Origin: Cadophora sp. MPI-SDFR-AT-0126
Lineage: Eukaryota; Ascomycota; Leotiomycetes; Helotiales; Ploettnerulaceae
Direction: 5' to 3'
Assembly (NCBI GenBank): GCA_020747065.1
Contig: JAGMVK010000018.1
Location: 62,001-126,000 of the forward strand
DNA length: 64,000 nt
Positions 1-10,450 of this stretch are shown here, piece after piece. The first letter of the stretch is position 1, and the number at the start of each line of letters is the position of its first letter. The notes beneath the pieces were generated by a model, which did no database searches, was not told where the DNA came from, and worked only from the letters and a program-made list of their open reading frames with translations. Position numbers and translations under genes: made by a program.

Positions 1-735
1 AAGGGAATAGGAAAGCCATCTTATGGCGCGTTATAGGAGGTTCTCCTAGCTTTTGAAGGTTTATTTACCCACTTTGAATCTCTTTAGCGCAACACGGCCA
101 AAAGCCATTATAATACACGTATTTAACAATTGATTACTTTAACGTAGAATAAAGTACAAGAGTACTACGTTAAGACTGACTTATCTGTTGCGTAGCAAGC
201 GTCTCTAATTCTTCACCCGCATTAGAAATGGAAATACTTTGAAAACAAGTGGACTGGTATCGAGAAGTCATATGTGACGAATGGCAAGAGAGCATTAAAT
301 GCTTTATAAGAAATGGATTACAAATCAGAGCCTACTATACGGCAGGAGACAGTCTCTCCAAAGCCAAAAAGCAATAAATTGATTACCTAAAGAATCTTCT
401 CAATGATCTTGCGCCAACGATAGCAACGAATATTCCCCTGCGTTTTTTAACCCAGAAAGATCAACTAGCACTGTACCTTAAAGAGCCTTATAAGGATATT
501 CCACTATTACAATACTAGAAATCAAGGCAAGCTTAGTAGCCACAGTTAGCTGCGATAGCGTTTGATTTTCTATCGATTCCTGCTATGAGTTCTAAGTGCG
601 AGCGAGTCTTTTTCTCTTGCTCTAAGCAAACAACAGCAGAGACCTCTAATCTGTCGGGAGAGATGCTATGGCATAAGAAATACTTGAAGAATTAGGAGAA
701 TAGAGGCGCTATTCAGATAATGTCGTTCTATAACA
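1..735 (+). pseudogene. hAT transposase fragment, C-terminal part, RIP-damaged
   Basis: Reading the plus strand through stops gives the C-terminal half of a fungal hAT transposase: a stretch resembling YYVKTDLSVA near 160-190, a short IEKSYVTNGKRALNAL-like block near 260-310, and the hAT dimerisation signature near 550-700 (AIAFDFLSIPAMSSKCERVF followed by a Leu/Lys-rich tail). Several codons that should be Trp or Arg are TAG or TGA, the G-to-A/C-to-T pattern of RIP. The N-terminus, catalytic Asp residues and any left terminal repeat lie outside the window, so only a fragment is visible. It cannot be active. The identity rests on the dimerisation signature, which is diagnostic of hAT; the 5' limit is unknown. 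Confidence 0.75.
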
Positions 736-1324
736 CAGTTTGGCTTAGAATATAATTTTTTACAGCTTCAAATTTGGCCCCTGCAGCTGATTAGCAGCTG
801 ATAAGTTCACCAGTTAAGTCAGTTAGTTAGCGATTTCCATATAAGTCAATCAGTTGAAGAATCAGCTCAGCTAATGGCTGACTGATTGGCTTATTGGGAC
901 CTCTGCACTTCTACCTCCCACCCGCCGCAGATCACCGTCAAGATCCACATCCAGATCCAGATCTGAGATCGATGCAGCACCGCACAGCCTCAAAACATCT
1001 CCCAATAGCACTACAAGCCCCACCAGCTCTCCCCGTTCTTATAATAAATCTATCTACCTTAAGAACTTCCGCAGAGCTCGTCAAACAATCGTCTTCGAGC
1101 TCGCTCGCCTTGGGTCGCACCGCATGCACCCTGCAGTGGCCCGGCCCGGGCCCTTTCTGACACGCCAGCACACTGTAGCTGGAAGAAGGAAGCCCAGCTA
1201 ATCGCAAAGCCGACAGGAGACGTCATGTTGCAAGTGTGTGTGCGTAGAAAGAGACAGTGAAGTCGTTAATGAGGTGTAGCTGTGAGGTTGAAGATATTCC
1301 ATTTGACGCTTGCGCTTCGATTTA
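736..1324. other. Intergenic, no gene recognised
   Basis: Short repeats of AGTCAGTTAG/CAGCTGAT type occur at 783-890 and a GC-rich stretch at 900-1200 carries two overlapping open frames on opposite strands, neither resembling a known family. The right edge is the TA target of the Tc1/mariner element. Confidence 0.5.
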
Positions 1325-1481
1325 CAGTCTGTGGCCACAAGTCTGAGCGGGACGAAAATTAAGCGAATCCCTCATTATTTCCTACTTATTACATTAACTT
1401 ATTACTCCAACAAATCAAATCACAATCGCTTGAAAATAGGGGCAAAAGATTCGTAAGAAGATAGTGTATCTTTCTATATAC

Positions 1482-2642
1482 TTAGTATTTTGTATACCAG
1501 CCATTTGCAGCCTTAACTGCGTCTACCCCTTTTTGCATCCCCCCAGCTAGCTTATTTAGAAGCTCTCCTTCCAAAGCCTCCCATGCCTCTTGTGCACACT
1601 CAATTAGGAAGTCCATTATAGCGTTACTATTGCCCATTGCCTTAAGTTCAGGATGGGCTCTATCGATTGCAGCCTTAAGCATCTTCCAGAGGTTTTCGAT
1701 AGGTTCAAATCCGGCGAATAAGGGGGCCAATCCATCACATCTATCCCGTTCTCTATGAACCAGTCCCGAACCTTGTGAGCCTTGTGAATAGGGGCATTAT
1801 CTTGCATGAAGATAGAATCGTGTTCGAGGATCGTAGGAAGGTATTCGTCGAGTACTTCGATGTAAACTTTAGCTGTAACGCCCCCCCCCCCCCCCCCCCC
1901 CCCCCACCCCCCCCCCCCCCCCCCCCCCCTTCGCATTCTGGTCCCCATCCATCACTACTAAATCTGTTCGACACCCAAAGCCAAAACAAGCCCAAAACAT
2001 CTGTGTTCGTCCTTTTGGTGGTTTCGTTTGAATTGCCCAAAGTTCTAAGGCCTGGCCTTTATAATTCGTTAGTAAACGACTTCTTAGGTATGAGTATAGA
2101 AGGAGGGGTAACTTACCCTACGTACGATATACCCACTCGATGGCGCCCCCTTTCCCACGCTCAATTGAGCACTCATCTGACCACTGCACGCGTTTCCAGA
2201 ACTCAATTGGCATCCCATCGTACTTTTCTGCCCATATACGGCGTTGTCGGGCATGATCTTCAGTCAAAAAATGCCGTACCTTACAGCTCCACTTCTGTAT
2301 ACCTGACTTCTTGAGGCACCGGTAAACTGTCTTCTTTGAGGCGTGAGGCACTACTATAATAAAAAGCTGTTGGGCAGTAATCTTCGGATTTACTACAATA
2401 GCCCGTCGTATAGCGCGGTGATCGATAAGCTTAAGTACTGAAGATGCACCTTTGCGTGGCGTAGAGATGCAAGAAACCTGATTCGGGGCGCGTTTTACGA
2501 TACTTCGGCAAGTTGTATCTCTAAGGTCTTCCATGCGCGCAATTGTTGGAAACGGTACGCCATGTTCACGAGCAGATACTACTCGTGATCTTTGATTAGG
2601 GGAAACCTCCCCTAAAGGTTTGCGTGGAGCTCCAGGAACCTT
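1482..2642 (-). pseudogene. Tc1/mariner transposase, frameshifted, with poly-G expansion
   Basis: The N-terminal half (start near 2642, MKVPGAPRKP) has the HTH region and the first catalytic Asp in WSDE; the second Asp lies in MQDNAPIHKA near 1800, and the glutamate in PIENLWKML near 1700. The codon for Pro in the expected SPDLNPIEN is short by one base near 1705, so the last third is in another frame. Stops also interrupt the stretch between the WSDE block and the poly-C tract. The Gly codons just before VTAKVYIEVL have grown into a 49-bp homopolymer. The protein would be about 340-350 aa if intact, normal for the family. Not functional as read. Confidence 0.85.
1881..1929. repeat. Poly-C homopolymer (49 bp, single A at 1906)
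   Basis: An almost pure C tract on the plus strand (poly-G on the transposase sense strand) lies inside the Tc1 transposase frame. It begins where the protein should have two glycines, so it is best explained as expansion of a GGGGGC stretch. It may also be an assembly or sequencing artefact. Poly-G of this length can fold into G-quadruplexes. Confidence 0.9.
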
Positions 2643-2724
2643 CATTTGTTGTAGTTGGTAAGTCGCGTTCGCGTAAAAGCGCGATTTTAAGGTTTCCCGC
2701 TCAGACTTGTGGCCACCCACTGTA

Positions 2725-3058
2725 GTTGTGGTTTAGCGGGGGTTTAGCCAGTTCCGTTAATTCGTTGGCAGTTGGCGATTGGCGGTTGAGGGATCACCAG
2801 GGAACGTTGTCAAAGGGTATAGTAGGATAACGTTTTTAGTCTTCACTCGTTATTCAAAACACTTCACCAGGTATTCAAGAGTAATTACCAAATGGGGAAT
2901 CGCTGTGAAAGGAGTTTTTGTATGGACATGGGGAGGTTATGAAAAGGCCGAACGAAGCAGATTCTTTGCCATTGATTAACGCCCTTCCCCCGAGAACCCC
3001 GCGGACAAACACGCCCCAACTAGTCGTTGACTGGAAAGAAATCAGGTGCGCCATTTCC
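2725..3058. other. Intergenic, no gene recognised
   Basis: Short overlapping open frames on both strands have no family features. Repeated TTGGCAGTTGGCGATTGGCG wording occurs at 2765-2785. Confidence 0.5.
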
Positions 3059-3379
3059 TCAAGAAGAAATAAGGACCTCGCCCACCAAAACGGTTGGCAT
3101 CTGCCCTGAACAGAACACCGGCAGATCATCAATTATCTCCTTCCAGTCCTTACTCGCAAACACAGTGTCCAGCGTCTCCAGGCTATCCCATGTCATCTGG
3201 GCCCCGACTTGGTAAGGTAGAGGGGTACCCATGGCTGTGTGCTGGTACTTGATCATTTTCCACTCCCTGATCCCTAATTCCTTCAACTTCTCGACGGCCC
3301 ACGGTATATGTGTGTCAATGTAGTAGCCGAGATCTATCGTTGACTCGACGGGATATAGTATGGTGAGGTTGGCAGGCAT
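3059..3379 (-). CDS. EthD-domain protein
   Basis: A complete single-exon frame of 106 aa starting at the ATG at 3377-3379; no ATG lies further upstream in this frame. The layout is that of the EthD / dimeric alpha-beta barrel family: an initial strand (ANLTILYPV), a short loop with the conserved YYIDTHIPW motif where a His sits in the binding pocket, a helix (AVEKLKELGI), the strand ending YQVGAQMTW, and the terminal VLVGEVL strand. Length is typical (about 100-110 aa). Members act in degradation of ethers or aromatic compounds or as small polyketide-modifying enzymes; the substrate cannot be told from sequence. It lies upstream of and divergent from the SDR at 4483. No disabling change is seen. 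Confidence 0.85.
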   Translation of the reverse strand: MPANLTILYPVESTIDLGYYIDTHIPWAVEKLKELGIREWKMIKYQHTAMGTPLPYQVGAQMTWDSLETLDTVFASKDWKEIIDDLPVFCSGQMPTVLVGEVLISS

Positions 3380-4482
3380 TGTGGTTGGCAAGGAGGATGA
3401 GTAGTGAGTAGTGACGATGGTTTGTGTTGAATGATAGTGACAATGGTTTGTGTTGAATGACTTCTTCGTATGCTATGCCTGATATTGTGCTGGTGGTCTT
3501 TGGAACGGGATGCTCGCTGGACGGCAACACTGGAGGACAAGGATTTTTGTGAACCTGTTTTACACTTCAAATAATACTCTCTGGACTTTTCGTCTTCCTA
3601 TAGCAGTGGTTCAATCAGCTATTTGGCGCTTGTTGATGCTCAGAGGTGGGTAAGAGCCGGACACCTAGTCTATCTACTGAGTAAGAGGAGCTGCCCTGTC
3701 CCATTCATGACTGTATTATTCCACTCAATACTTTTTTTTAACCCTGTGCCTATAGGTAGCCGAACATAAGGCTATGGTATAGCTGGAAATGTTCGTTTGG
3801 GTGGTCTCCGCAGCCCCGCACTTCGGTTCCCGGCTGCGGGGGCTTCCCCAACCTGACTCGATGCGGATCCGGGGTCACTTGAACATATCTCCTCGCGGGT
3901 GGCGTTTATATTCTCGTCTGGATTCGGACGTGCTGGTTTTGGAGGTTAGCCATCGAAACCTGGGTGCTGAGAATACGGCCAGCATTCCTTATTCACGCTC
4001 TTGGCTTGAAAGAGGAGGATATTAAGAAGAAGAGAAAACGTTTTGTATAATCGCGTTAAAATCAAGGGCTGTCTTGAAGTATCTGTTGATCCTGAGCGGA
4101 TTACACTAAAAGTTGGCTTGAGCCCAGGTCATCTAGCCTAATGTTACAAGTCAATGTCCCCATTGACTTTGACCCTCTAGACTTTGATGACAGGTTTGAG
4201 CTGCAGCTAAGTTACAATTACAAGTCTGGCCTTAGGCTCAGGCTCGGCATCCGGCTTGGGGCTCCTCTAGGCGTAAGCTGAAGCATAGGCACAGGCACAG
4301 GCTCAGACCAGGCCCATTTATTCGGAAACGAGTTTCCATGTTTTGGGTTCGCGCTACACAGGGGTAGCAGTTATCTAATTTACTTACCTATCTACTTAAG
4401 TGCCTGGGCAGAATCTCCACATTTTGAGTTTCTGCAAAGATACCAGGAGTCCGAAATTTGCCCCATCATACAGAAGATCAAA
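3380..4482. other. Intergenic between EthD and SDR genes
   Basis: Divergent promoter space of about 1.1 kb. It contains tandem GATGGTTTGTGTTGAATGA-like units at 3415-3465, a GC-rich block at 3810-3880 with an inverted repeat (separate entry), and a run of AGGCTCAGGC/AGGCACAGGC simple repeats at 4230-4310. No convincing coding region is seen. Confidence 0.5.
3814..3841. promoter_or_regulatory. GC-rich inverted repeat upstream of the SDR
   Basis: CCCCGCA at 3814-3820 is repeated inverted as TGCGGGG at 3835-3841 with a 14-bp spacer that itself contains TCGGTTCCCGG. CGG/CCG pairs of this kind are bound by Zn2Cys6 factors, so a regulatory role is possible. It lies about 640 bp upstream of the SDR start, far for a simple operator. 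Confidence 0.25.
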
Positions 4483-5429
4483 ATGCATTTCCCAGGCGTA
4501 GCTGTTGTTGTAGGAGCAGGATCAGGTAAGTGATATTGAAAGATACCACAAGCAGAAGGTGACATTTTAGGAATTGGACGGGCAACTGCAAAGATGTTCG
4601 TCACCGAGACTTGCAAACGTATATTTATCGGTGATGTCAATCCTGCAGGATTAGAGGAGACAAAAAAGATCATGAAAGAACTCGATAGTGGTGTAGATGT
4701 TCAATCGGGTGTTATTGGTACGCTTACTATCGCTAACCTTTTCTCGCTGTTTACTTCATCAACTTATGACGATTTTAGACGTGGCATTAGAAGACTCAGT
4801 CAAGAAGTTTTTCGAAAACGCAGTGAAGGCATTTGGCAGAATCGACTACGCCTGTAATATTGCTGGTATTCTGATTACTGGCGATTCACCCGATTTCTCT
4901 ATGGAGTCGTTCGACAAGCAGTATCATGTCAACGCTCGAGGCATGTGGCTTTGCCAGCGTGCAGAACTTACCTATATGCTTAAGCAAGATCCGATCAAGG
5001 CACTTGACTCTCATTTTGAAGCACGAGGGGCTATAGTCAACGTTTCATCAATGGCTGGGTTACGAGGCTACGATAGCCTCCCCTCATATTGCGCATCTAA
5101 GTATGCTGTTATCGGATTTACGAAAGCCGATGCTTTGAAGTATGCGGCTAACCTTATCCGTATCAACGCCGTGTGCCCGGGCGTTATCAAAACCCCAATG
5201 CTTGGAGATGAAACACCAGAGATGGTCAAAGAAAGAACAAAAGACATGGCAGTTGCTCGGCAAGGTTTGCCAGAGGAGATCGCGGAAGGACTGCTATGGG
5301 CAGTTTCTGGCAGATCAAGTCTGATGACTGCAACTACGTTGGTTCTGAATGGAGGTAAGTGCATTTATATATTATTACCCTCTTGGCCAAAAAAACGACT
5401 TGACATCTATAGGGATGGCTGGAGCATAG
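4483..5429 (+). CDS. Short-chain dehydrogenase/reductase (SDR), classical type
   Basis: Four exons (4483-4525, 4571-4717, 4779-5354, 5413-5429) join to 783 bp, 260 aa, with introns of 45, 61 and 58 bp that keep frame. The first intron splits the cofactor motif, which rejoins as VGAGSGIG (TGxxxGxG class). Further landmarks are CNIAGI (NAG equivalent), the catalytic Ser in IVNVSSMAG, the YxxxK dyad in SYCASKYAV, and the CPGVIKTPM loop. The last exon encodes only the final residues (GMAGA). Members reduce or oxidise alcohols/ketones with NAD(P)H in the cytosol; the substrate is unknown. All catalytic residues are present, so the gene is probably functional. It sits beside other redox genes (4.4-15.8 kb). 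Confidence 0.88.
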
Positions 5430-6615
5430 TCCTGTTGAAGATTATTGGGAACATGCTCCTCAATGAAGGCCATGGGTACATATTCTCAAACAGGAATGTA
5501 AATTGTCAGATCCGGGGCTCAGATTGTGTTGTCTGTTTGAGTTTATTGAGTTGAGGAAGCTGAATTGAAACACTGGGCTGTAAATTTCAAAGAAATCAGG
5601 AAATCATGATTGTTACTTTCATCAACCACCAGCTCGATATCCTTCTCTTCCTGCTGTCCTATGGGTCATGAATAATAGAACTTGAGAGAGACAAGGGGGG
5701 CATCTTGGGTCTTCACGGCTTGACGGCACTCGTATTTGTCATTGTTCAAGCAAAAAATCTGGTTTACTCATTTGCACTTCTGCCTCAAGCAAGCCTTTTG
5801 CCGCAACGGCGCTCAATATCTGATCTTATAGTCACATATCCTTCCCGGCCTTCTGCTACAATGAACCCATCTCGATCCTGCGAAGCCCCTCTAAAGTACT
5901 ATTACTCATATGCTGATGAGGTCAAATGGGTTGCATGCTGTAGTGCCTGAGCAGGTATTTAATATGAGGGGAGGGCTGGACAACCCCGCCGCAACACTAC
6001 TACTAACCCATCAGAAGTGCATGAAATGATAGCTTCGATCTCATCGGATCCAGCATCGATCCTAAGGAAATGAGGTGGCTGTTGTCGCCGACTAAGCGGG
6101 GTGGGCACAAGGAAGGATGGTGTCAATGAGCGAGAAGCTGTCCCTGGTCAAGAATAGGATGGATCGCATCGGTTTCCAAGTCCATATCGTCTCCTGGAAG
6201 CCTCCTGGAACGATCTAGACTGCGGATCGTTTCTTCTCGGGTCGATGACAAAATGCACCACTTTTCGTCTGGCCTCGTTTGACCCCGCCATCCGTGTGAT
6301 GAGGGAACCGGCTTCAGGTGTAAATGCATGTCTCAGATGAGTACGCGATATTGAGAATTGTAAGGATTCTCGAGTGTAAGATCTCGAACATTAACTGACA
6401 AGAAGAACCATTTCTAATTTGACTTAATGTAAATAAAATTTCTCTGTTCTTACTCTACTCCCGTTCTAACTCTCCATGAGTCTGACAATAAATTCTCAAT
6501 GTCAAATTCACATCCAGACATTCAAAACATTAAAATGATCTAAAAACCATCTACACATAATACCTTCCCTCGACACCATCCACCAATACTATTTCATCTC
6601 ATCTTCCCACTCACT
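5430..6615. other. Intergenic, no gene recognised
   Basis: Open frames at 5705-5950 (+) and 6123-6329 (-) show no domain, no splice-consistent partner and no start context; the rest is AT-rich 3' flank of the ligase relic (6360-6600). Confidence 0.5.
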
Positions 6616-7700
6616 CTACAGCTTCGCGCCCTTCGCCCTCCTTGCCTCCTTCTCCTTATCCCTCAACAACCGTCTCAAAATCTTCCCGCTGGGACTCTTC
6701 GGCACCACATCTATAAATTCAACGCCACCCTTCAACCACTTATGTCTCGCCTTATGGTCCTCGACATATTTCTGGATGTCTCTGGCGACCGCCTTGTCGT
6801 TATCTTCGAGTCCTACAGAGGAGGATTTGACGACGAATGCTTTGGGGACTTCGCCCGCTGCGTCGTCGGGGACGGGGATGACGGCACAGTCCGCTACGGG
6901 GGTGCGTGAGTAGGTGGGCTTCGAGTTCGGCGGGGGCGACTTGGAGGCCCTGGGAATTGTCAGTATGAAGGCGTGAGCGGGAAGGTTGGGAGGAGATGTA
7001 CCTTGACTTTGATGAGTTCCTTGATTCGGTCTACGATAGCGATATGGCCGTTTCCAGCTGGAGACTTGCGAATCACTGCTTCATCATCTGTGCGCATCCA
7101 CCTCCCAAGCCATCCGTGTTATCGAGGAATGTCTCTAAATTAGCCTTGTCATTGTTCAGGTAACCAAGGACCACTGATGGCGATTGAACGACGAGCTCTC
7201 CGGGCTGATCATATCCTGTAATCTCAACTCCTTCGATGGACATGATCTTGGCTTTGAAGCCGGGAAGTAGAGAGCCACTGGATCCGAAGAAGATGTCGGT
7301 TTCGGCACTGGAGCAGACAACTGTGCAGGTTTCTGTGAGACCTAGATTTCTCTTAGTACTTAGCCTGCTAAATTGATGGGAAATGCTTACCATAGCCTTG
7401 TCTGATCTTCCACGAAGGATAGATCTTCTGCAAATCCTCTGCAGTTTCAGCACCGAGTGGAGCAGCTCCAGTAAATATTGCCTGGACGCTACTAAGATCA
7501 TACTTAGAGACAACATGCTGATTCTTTGCCAATTGGATGATAATCGGAGGGACCTGACTCCGTCAGCTGTATGTTCTCCGCAAGACTCGAGGTTGAAGCT
7601 TACCAAGTACAGAGTTGTGATCTTGTGGGTTTGGATAGTACTCAAGAAAGTTTGAAGCTCAAACTTTGGGAGGATGATTACGTTATCTCCTCTGTAAGTA

Positions 7701-9191
7701 CCACCAGTGGGTGACACAATTCGGTGACCACACTAAAAATAGGCGAAGAACGCGAATATCTGCCCCTATCAATTTCGTCCCTCTTTTTACCCTCACTTGA
7801 CAGAAACTTCACAAATATGGCACCTACCGCTCCAAGAACACGTACAAACGATAGGTTTACTCCTCCTCCTGAGCCTAGGAGATACGAGGTTGCGACTACA
7901 CGAAAGCGAACTCGATTTTTCGACGCGTTTAATCGTGATCACGCTACGAAGTCTTTTCGACAGATCTGTCGAGATCAACGCGTCAATCACTCGACAGCGT
8001 TGAAATAGAGACGTAAGAGAGAGACTATAGGCTATTTAGCTATACGAAAGACTCGTAGCGTCTCGAAAAAGAAGCTCGGAAGGCCTTCAAAGGTCACGAA
8101 AGCGATATACCAGATGCTTATCGATCTAAAGAAGAATCCTATCCGCGATCAATTATACGAAGCTCAAATCGAGTACCACAATTTACCTGTGAAGAAGCGT
8201 CAATTGCAGCGAAAGCTCCGAGAGCACACGAAGAATGCCAGACGATACAAAATAGCCTTCGTAAAGAAACAAGTCTCTGAGGCGAATCTAGAGGCACGAC
8301 AAGAGTACAGCTTTCGACATATCGGAAAGACAATTAAGGACTTTTGGAATTGCGTTACCTTTACAGACAAGGCTCATATCGATCCTTCCTCTCAAGCTAT
8401 CGGCGATATTCTGCGAGAAGAAGGTACGAGGTACAACGACGAGAATATTATAGAAAGACGAGATAAAACAGGCTCGGCCTTTCATATCGCTACCTCGATC
8501 AATTAGTAGGGAAAATCGCAGCTCGAGTTCTATAACGATGAAGAAGACACGATTATACAGCCTCCTATACCTTCTAAACCTCGTCGTCGACCGACCACAG
8601 AATCAGAAGAAGAATACCTTCAAAGAGTACGCGAATAGGAGGCTACGAAGCCATATAAGATCGAGAAGAAGGTTTCCGGTAACCATATGACCCAGAAGTA
8701 CTACGTTAAGAGACTTCTTCCTATTTACATCGAGGAAGTATCGAAATTAAGGCTTCGGGACAGAAAATCGTACTATTTACAAGAGGATAGCGATCCCTCT
8801 TATAGTATACGTAAAGAAGGTCTTGCAAAAGTACTTAAGGACGCTAATTAGATCGAGAATCATATCCACCCTGCTCAATCGCTTGATTTAAATCCAATTA
8901 AAGGTATTTAGAATATTATAAAACAATAATTACGTCATCGAATCTTCTATTCTAACGAGGAAATGAAACAGGCTCTTTTAGAAGAATAGGACAGAATTAC
9001 ATTAGAAGAGATTCGATCGCGTATTTCAGATATGCCTTACTGATGTAGACGCCTCACAAAAAACAGTAGAAAGGCTATTAAATCTGCAAAATAGTAATGT
9101 AAAGTAGTAGTCAATTAAATGCTGAGTTGTCTTAATTCTTCAAATTCGCCTATTTTTAGTGTGGTCACCGAATTGTGTCACCCACTAGTGG
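7701..9191 (+). mobile_element. Tc1-type (Fot-like) DNA transposon inserted in ligase relic
   Basis: Inverted repeats of 47 bp (7701-7747 and 9145-9191; start CCACCAGTGGGTGACACAAT on the left, one T/C mismatch) are bounded by TA at 7699-7700 and 9192-9193. Removing the element and one TA restores the host frame from AQAST into YRGDNV, so this is an exact insertion. Length 1,491 bp. The single internal gene is on the plus strand. The near-perfect ends but nonsense-riddled interior suggest RIP after a fairly recent insertion. Confidence 0.93.
7817..9094 (+). pseudogene. Fot/Tc1-like DDE transposase, nonsense-mutated
   Basis: From the ATG at 7817 (MAPTAPRTRTND) one reading frame runs 425 codons to TAG at 9092 with no frameshift, interrupted only by TAG/TGA codons at sites where Trp, Gln or Arg is expected. 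The basic HTH region (about residues 30-90, KRTRFFDAFNRDHATKSF), a degraded first catalytic site (TDKAH where TDEAH is usual), and the terminal LDLNPIKGIWNIIKQ block (normally NPIEGIW; the glutamate is now Lys) are visible. E-to-K and W-to-stop are both G-to-A changes, as RIP produces. It cannot make an active enzyme. Confidence 0.85.
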
Positions 9192-9474
9192 TACTAGCTT
9201 GGGCAATCACCACCAAGCCGTAAATATGACTGAGAGGTAAAAGGCCCAAACCAACTTCCGTTCTCTTGTTCTCTGGCCTTTTATCCCGGACAGTCATGTC
9301 CGGGGACAGGGACATGAGGATGTCTCCTTGCAATAGCTCAAACGTTTCCTCGTAGTCCGTGTGATAGTAAGGTTCTGCGTGTGCTCCCTTTGCGAATTCG
9401 ACGACGATGTGTGTTGCCTTTCCACTATTTCCCAGCGAGGACTCGAGGAGCTCTGGAATTTTTTCTCCCTCCAT

Positions 9475-10450
9475 TGTTGTTGTTATTGATATCTGTCCTT
9501 GGAACGAAGAAAGATACCAAGCTTATGTCTTAGGTCGGGGGTAAAGTTTCTGGCGAAGAAATCTGGGGTAATTATTGGGGAGAGATTCCCTTCTTACTCT
9601 TTGGATTTTGGCGAGCATCAATTGGCAATGGGTCTATTATTATTGAGCTCTTGCAGACAGGCACCTCTTCAGCCCTCGGAATCAAGCTTAAATTGCTTCT
9701 TTGATTGGTCACTTTCGAGCTTTCGAAGAGGCATGTTCTCGAACTAGCCAGCACCTCCCTCACTCGATTTTATTCTAGCACAGACACTCTACGGAGCTAG
9801 CAAATCTTTCGATTTCTTCACTCTTATGGAAATCAACATCAAAGGTCGCCCAGAAGCACTCTCTTGATACCCGAGACCTATAACTCTAAAACCCCTACTC
9901 GTTTACAGGTGGTGTTCAGAGGCCCCCTCGTGATTTTGACTTGATCTTTGCTTATTACCTTAGTAAGTAAGGGAGCAGTCTTTCAAACTACGCAAATAGC
10001 TTCACAATGCCAGCCGGGCCGGATTGGGCGGTGGATAATGCCCTCTCTTTCTGGCGCTTGTTAAGTCTTCCCCATCTTTCCCGTACTCGTTCATATCTCC
10101 CGTAAATATTACAAATATCATCTGCGCCATGAACTCAGGTGGGCTTAAAGTCCGATAGACTCACTTACTCGGACTTAACCCAACCTGGCAAGACCAACTA
10201 CTCACACGCCTGTAAGTATATATTTACGGCTTGCACCCCGAGAAGGATAGTCGATCATCAAGCAACACAAGTCTCTTTTTATGTACTCTCGTCTTGTTCT
10301 TTAAGCTATTTTATTTACCCTTGTCTTTGAACGATTTGCAACTACGTTGAGCTTCAGCTAGACCGTCCGGGTATAGTGAAGAAATATCACAGGTCCTCTT
10401 ATGCAGCTATTTCGCCACTTTGACCAGAACTATCTCAAGAAGGTAGAACC
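9475..10450. other. Intergenic, no gene recognised
   Basis: Small open frames at 9499-9747 and 10139-10330 lack family features. From about 10380 the sequence is coding-like and belongs to the N-terminus of the next SDR. Confidence 0.45.

Larger units (their letters stand above)
1325..2722 (-). mobile_element. Tc1/mariner DNA transposon, complete ends, broken transposase
   Basis: Terminal inverted repeats of about 28 bp (CAGTCTGTGGCCACAAG... on the left, CAGTGGGTGGCCACAAG... on the right, read inward; two mismatches) are each preceded by the TA dinucleotide (1323-1324 and 2723-2724). CAGTG-type ends and TA target duplication define the Tc1/mariner superfamily. The 1,398-bp element encodes one minus-strand transposase. 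It sits between the hAT fragment and the EthD gene and does not interrupt a recognisable host gene. Confidence 0.9.
6616..9474 (-). pseudogene. Cupin/AMP-dependent acyl-CoA ligase chimera split by a transposon
   Basis: Reading leftward from 9474, about 60 codons resemble a cupin barrel (YYHTDYEETFELLQGD), then the frame passes at about 9270 into the mid-part of a 4-coumarate-CoA-ligase-like enzyme (GLGLLPLSHIYG). After the transposon the ligase resumes: RGDNVIILPKF, GLTETC near 7340, the hinge region, and the A10 lysine in PKSPSGKILRRL near 6680, ending at the stop at 6616-6618. Introns are visible at about 7342-7390, 7553-7603 and 6951-7002. Besides the insertion there is an out-of-frame stretch near 7090-7110. 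The ligase N-terminus with the ATP-binding P-loop is absent. The gene is therefore dead; the intact ancestor would have activated a carboxylic acid as its CoA thioester. Confidence 0.85.

Noticed and set aside
894..1207. Overlapping ORFs on both strands in GC-rich sequence
   Set aside because: No domain, no start context and mutual overlap; composition alone keeps them open.
1775..2314. Plus-strand 179-aa ORF with a polyproline run
   Set aside because: It is the antisense shadow of the Tc1 transposase and its poly-C tract.
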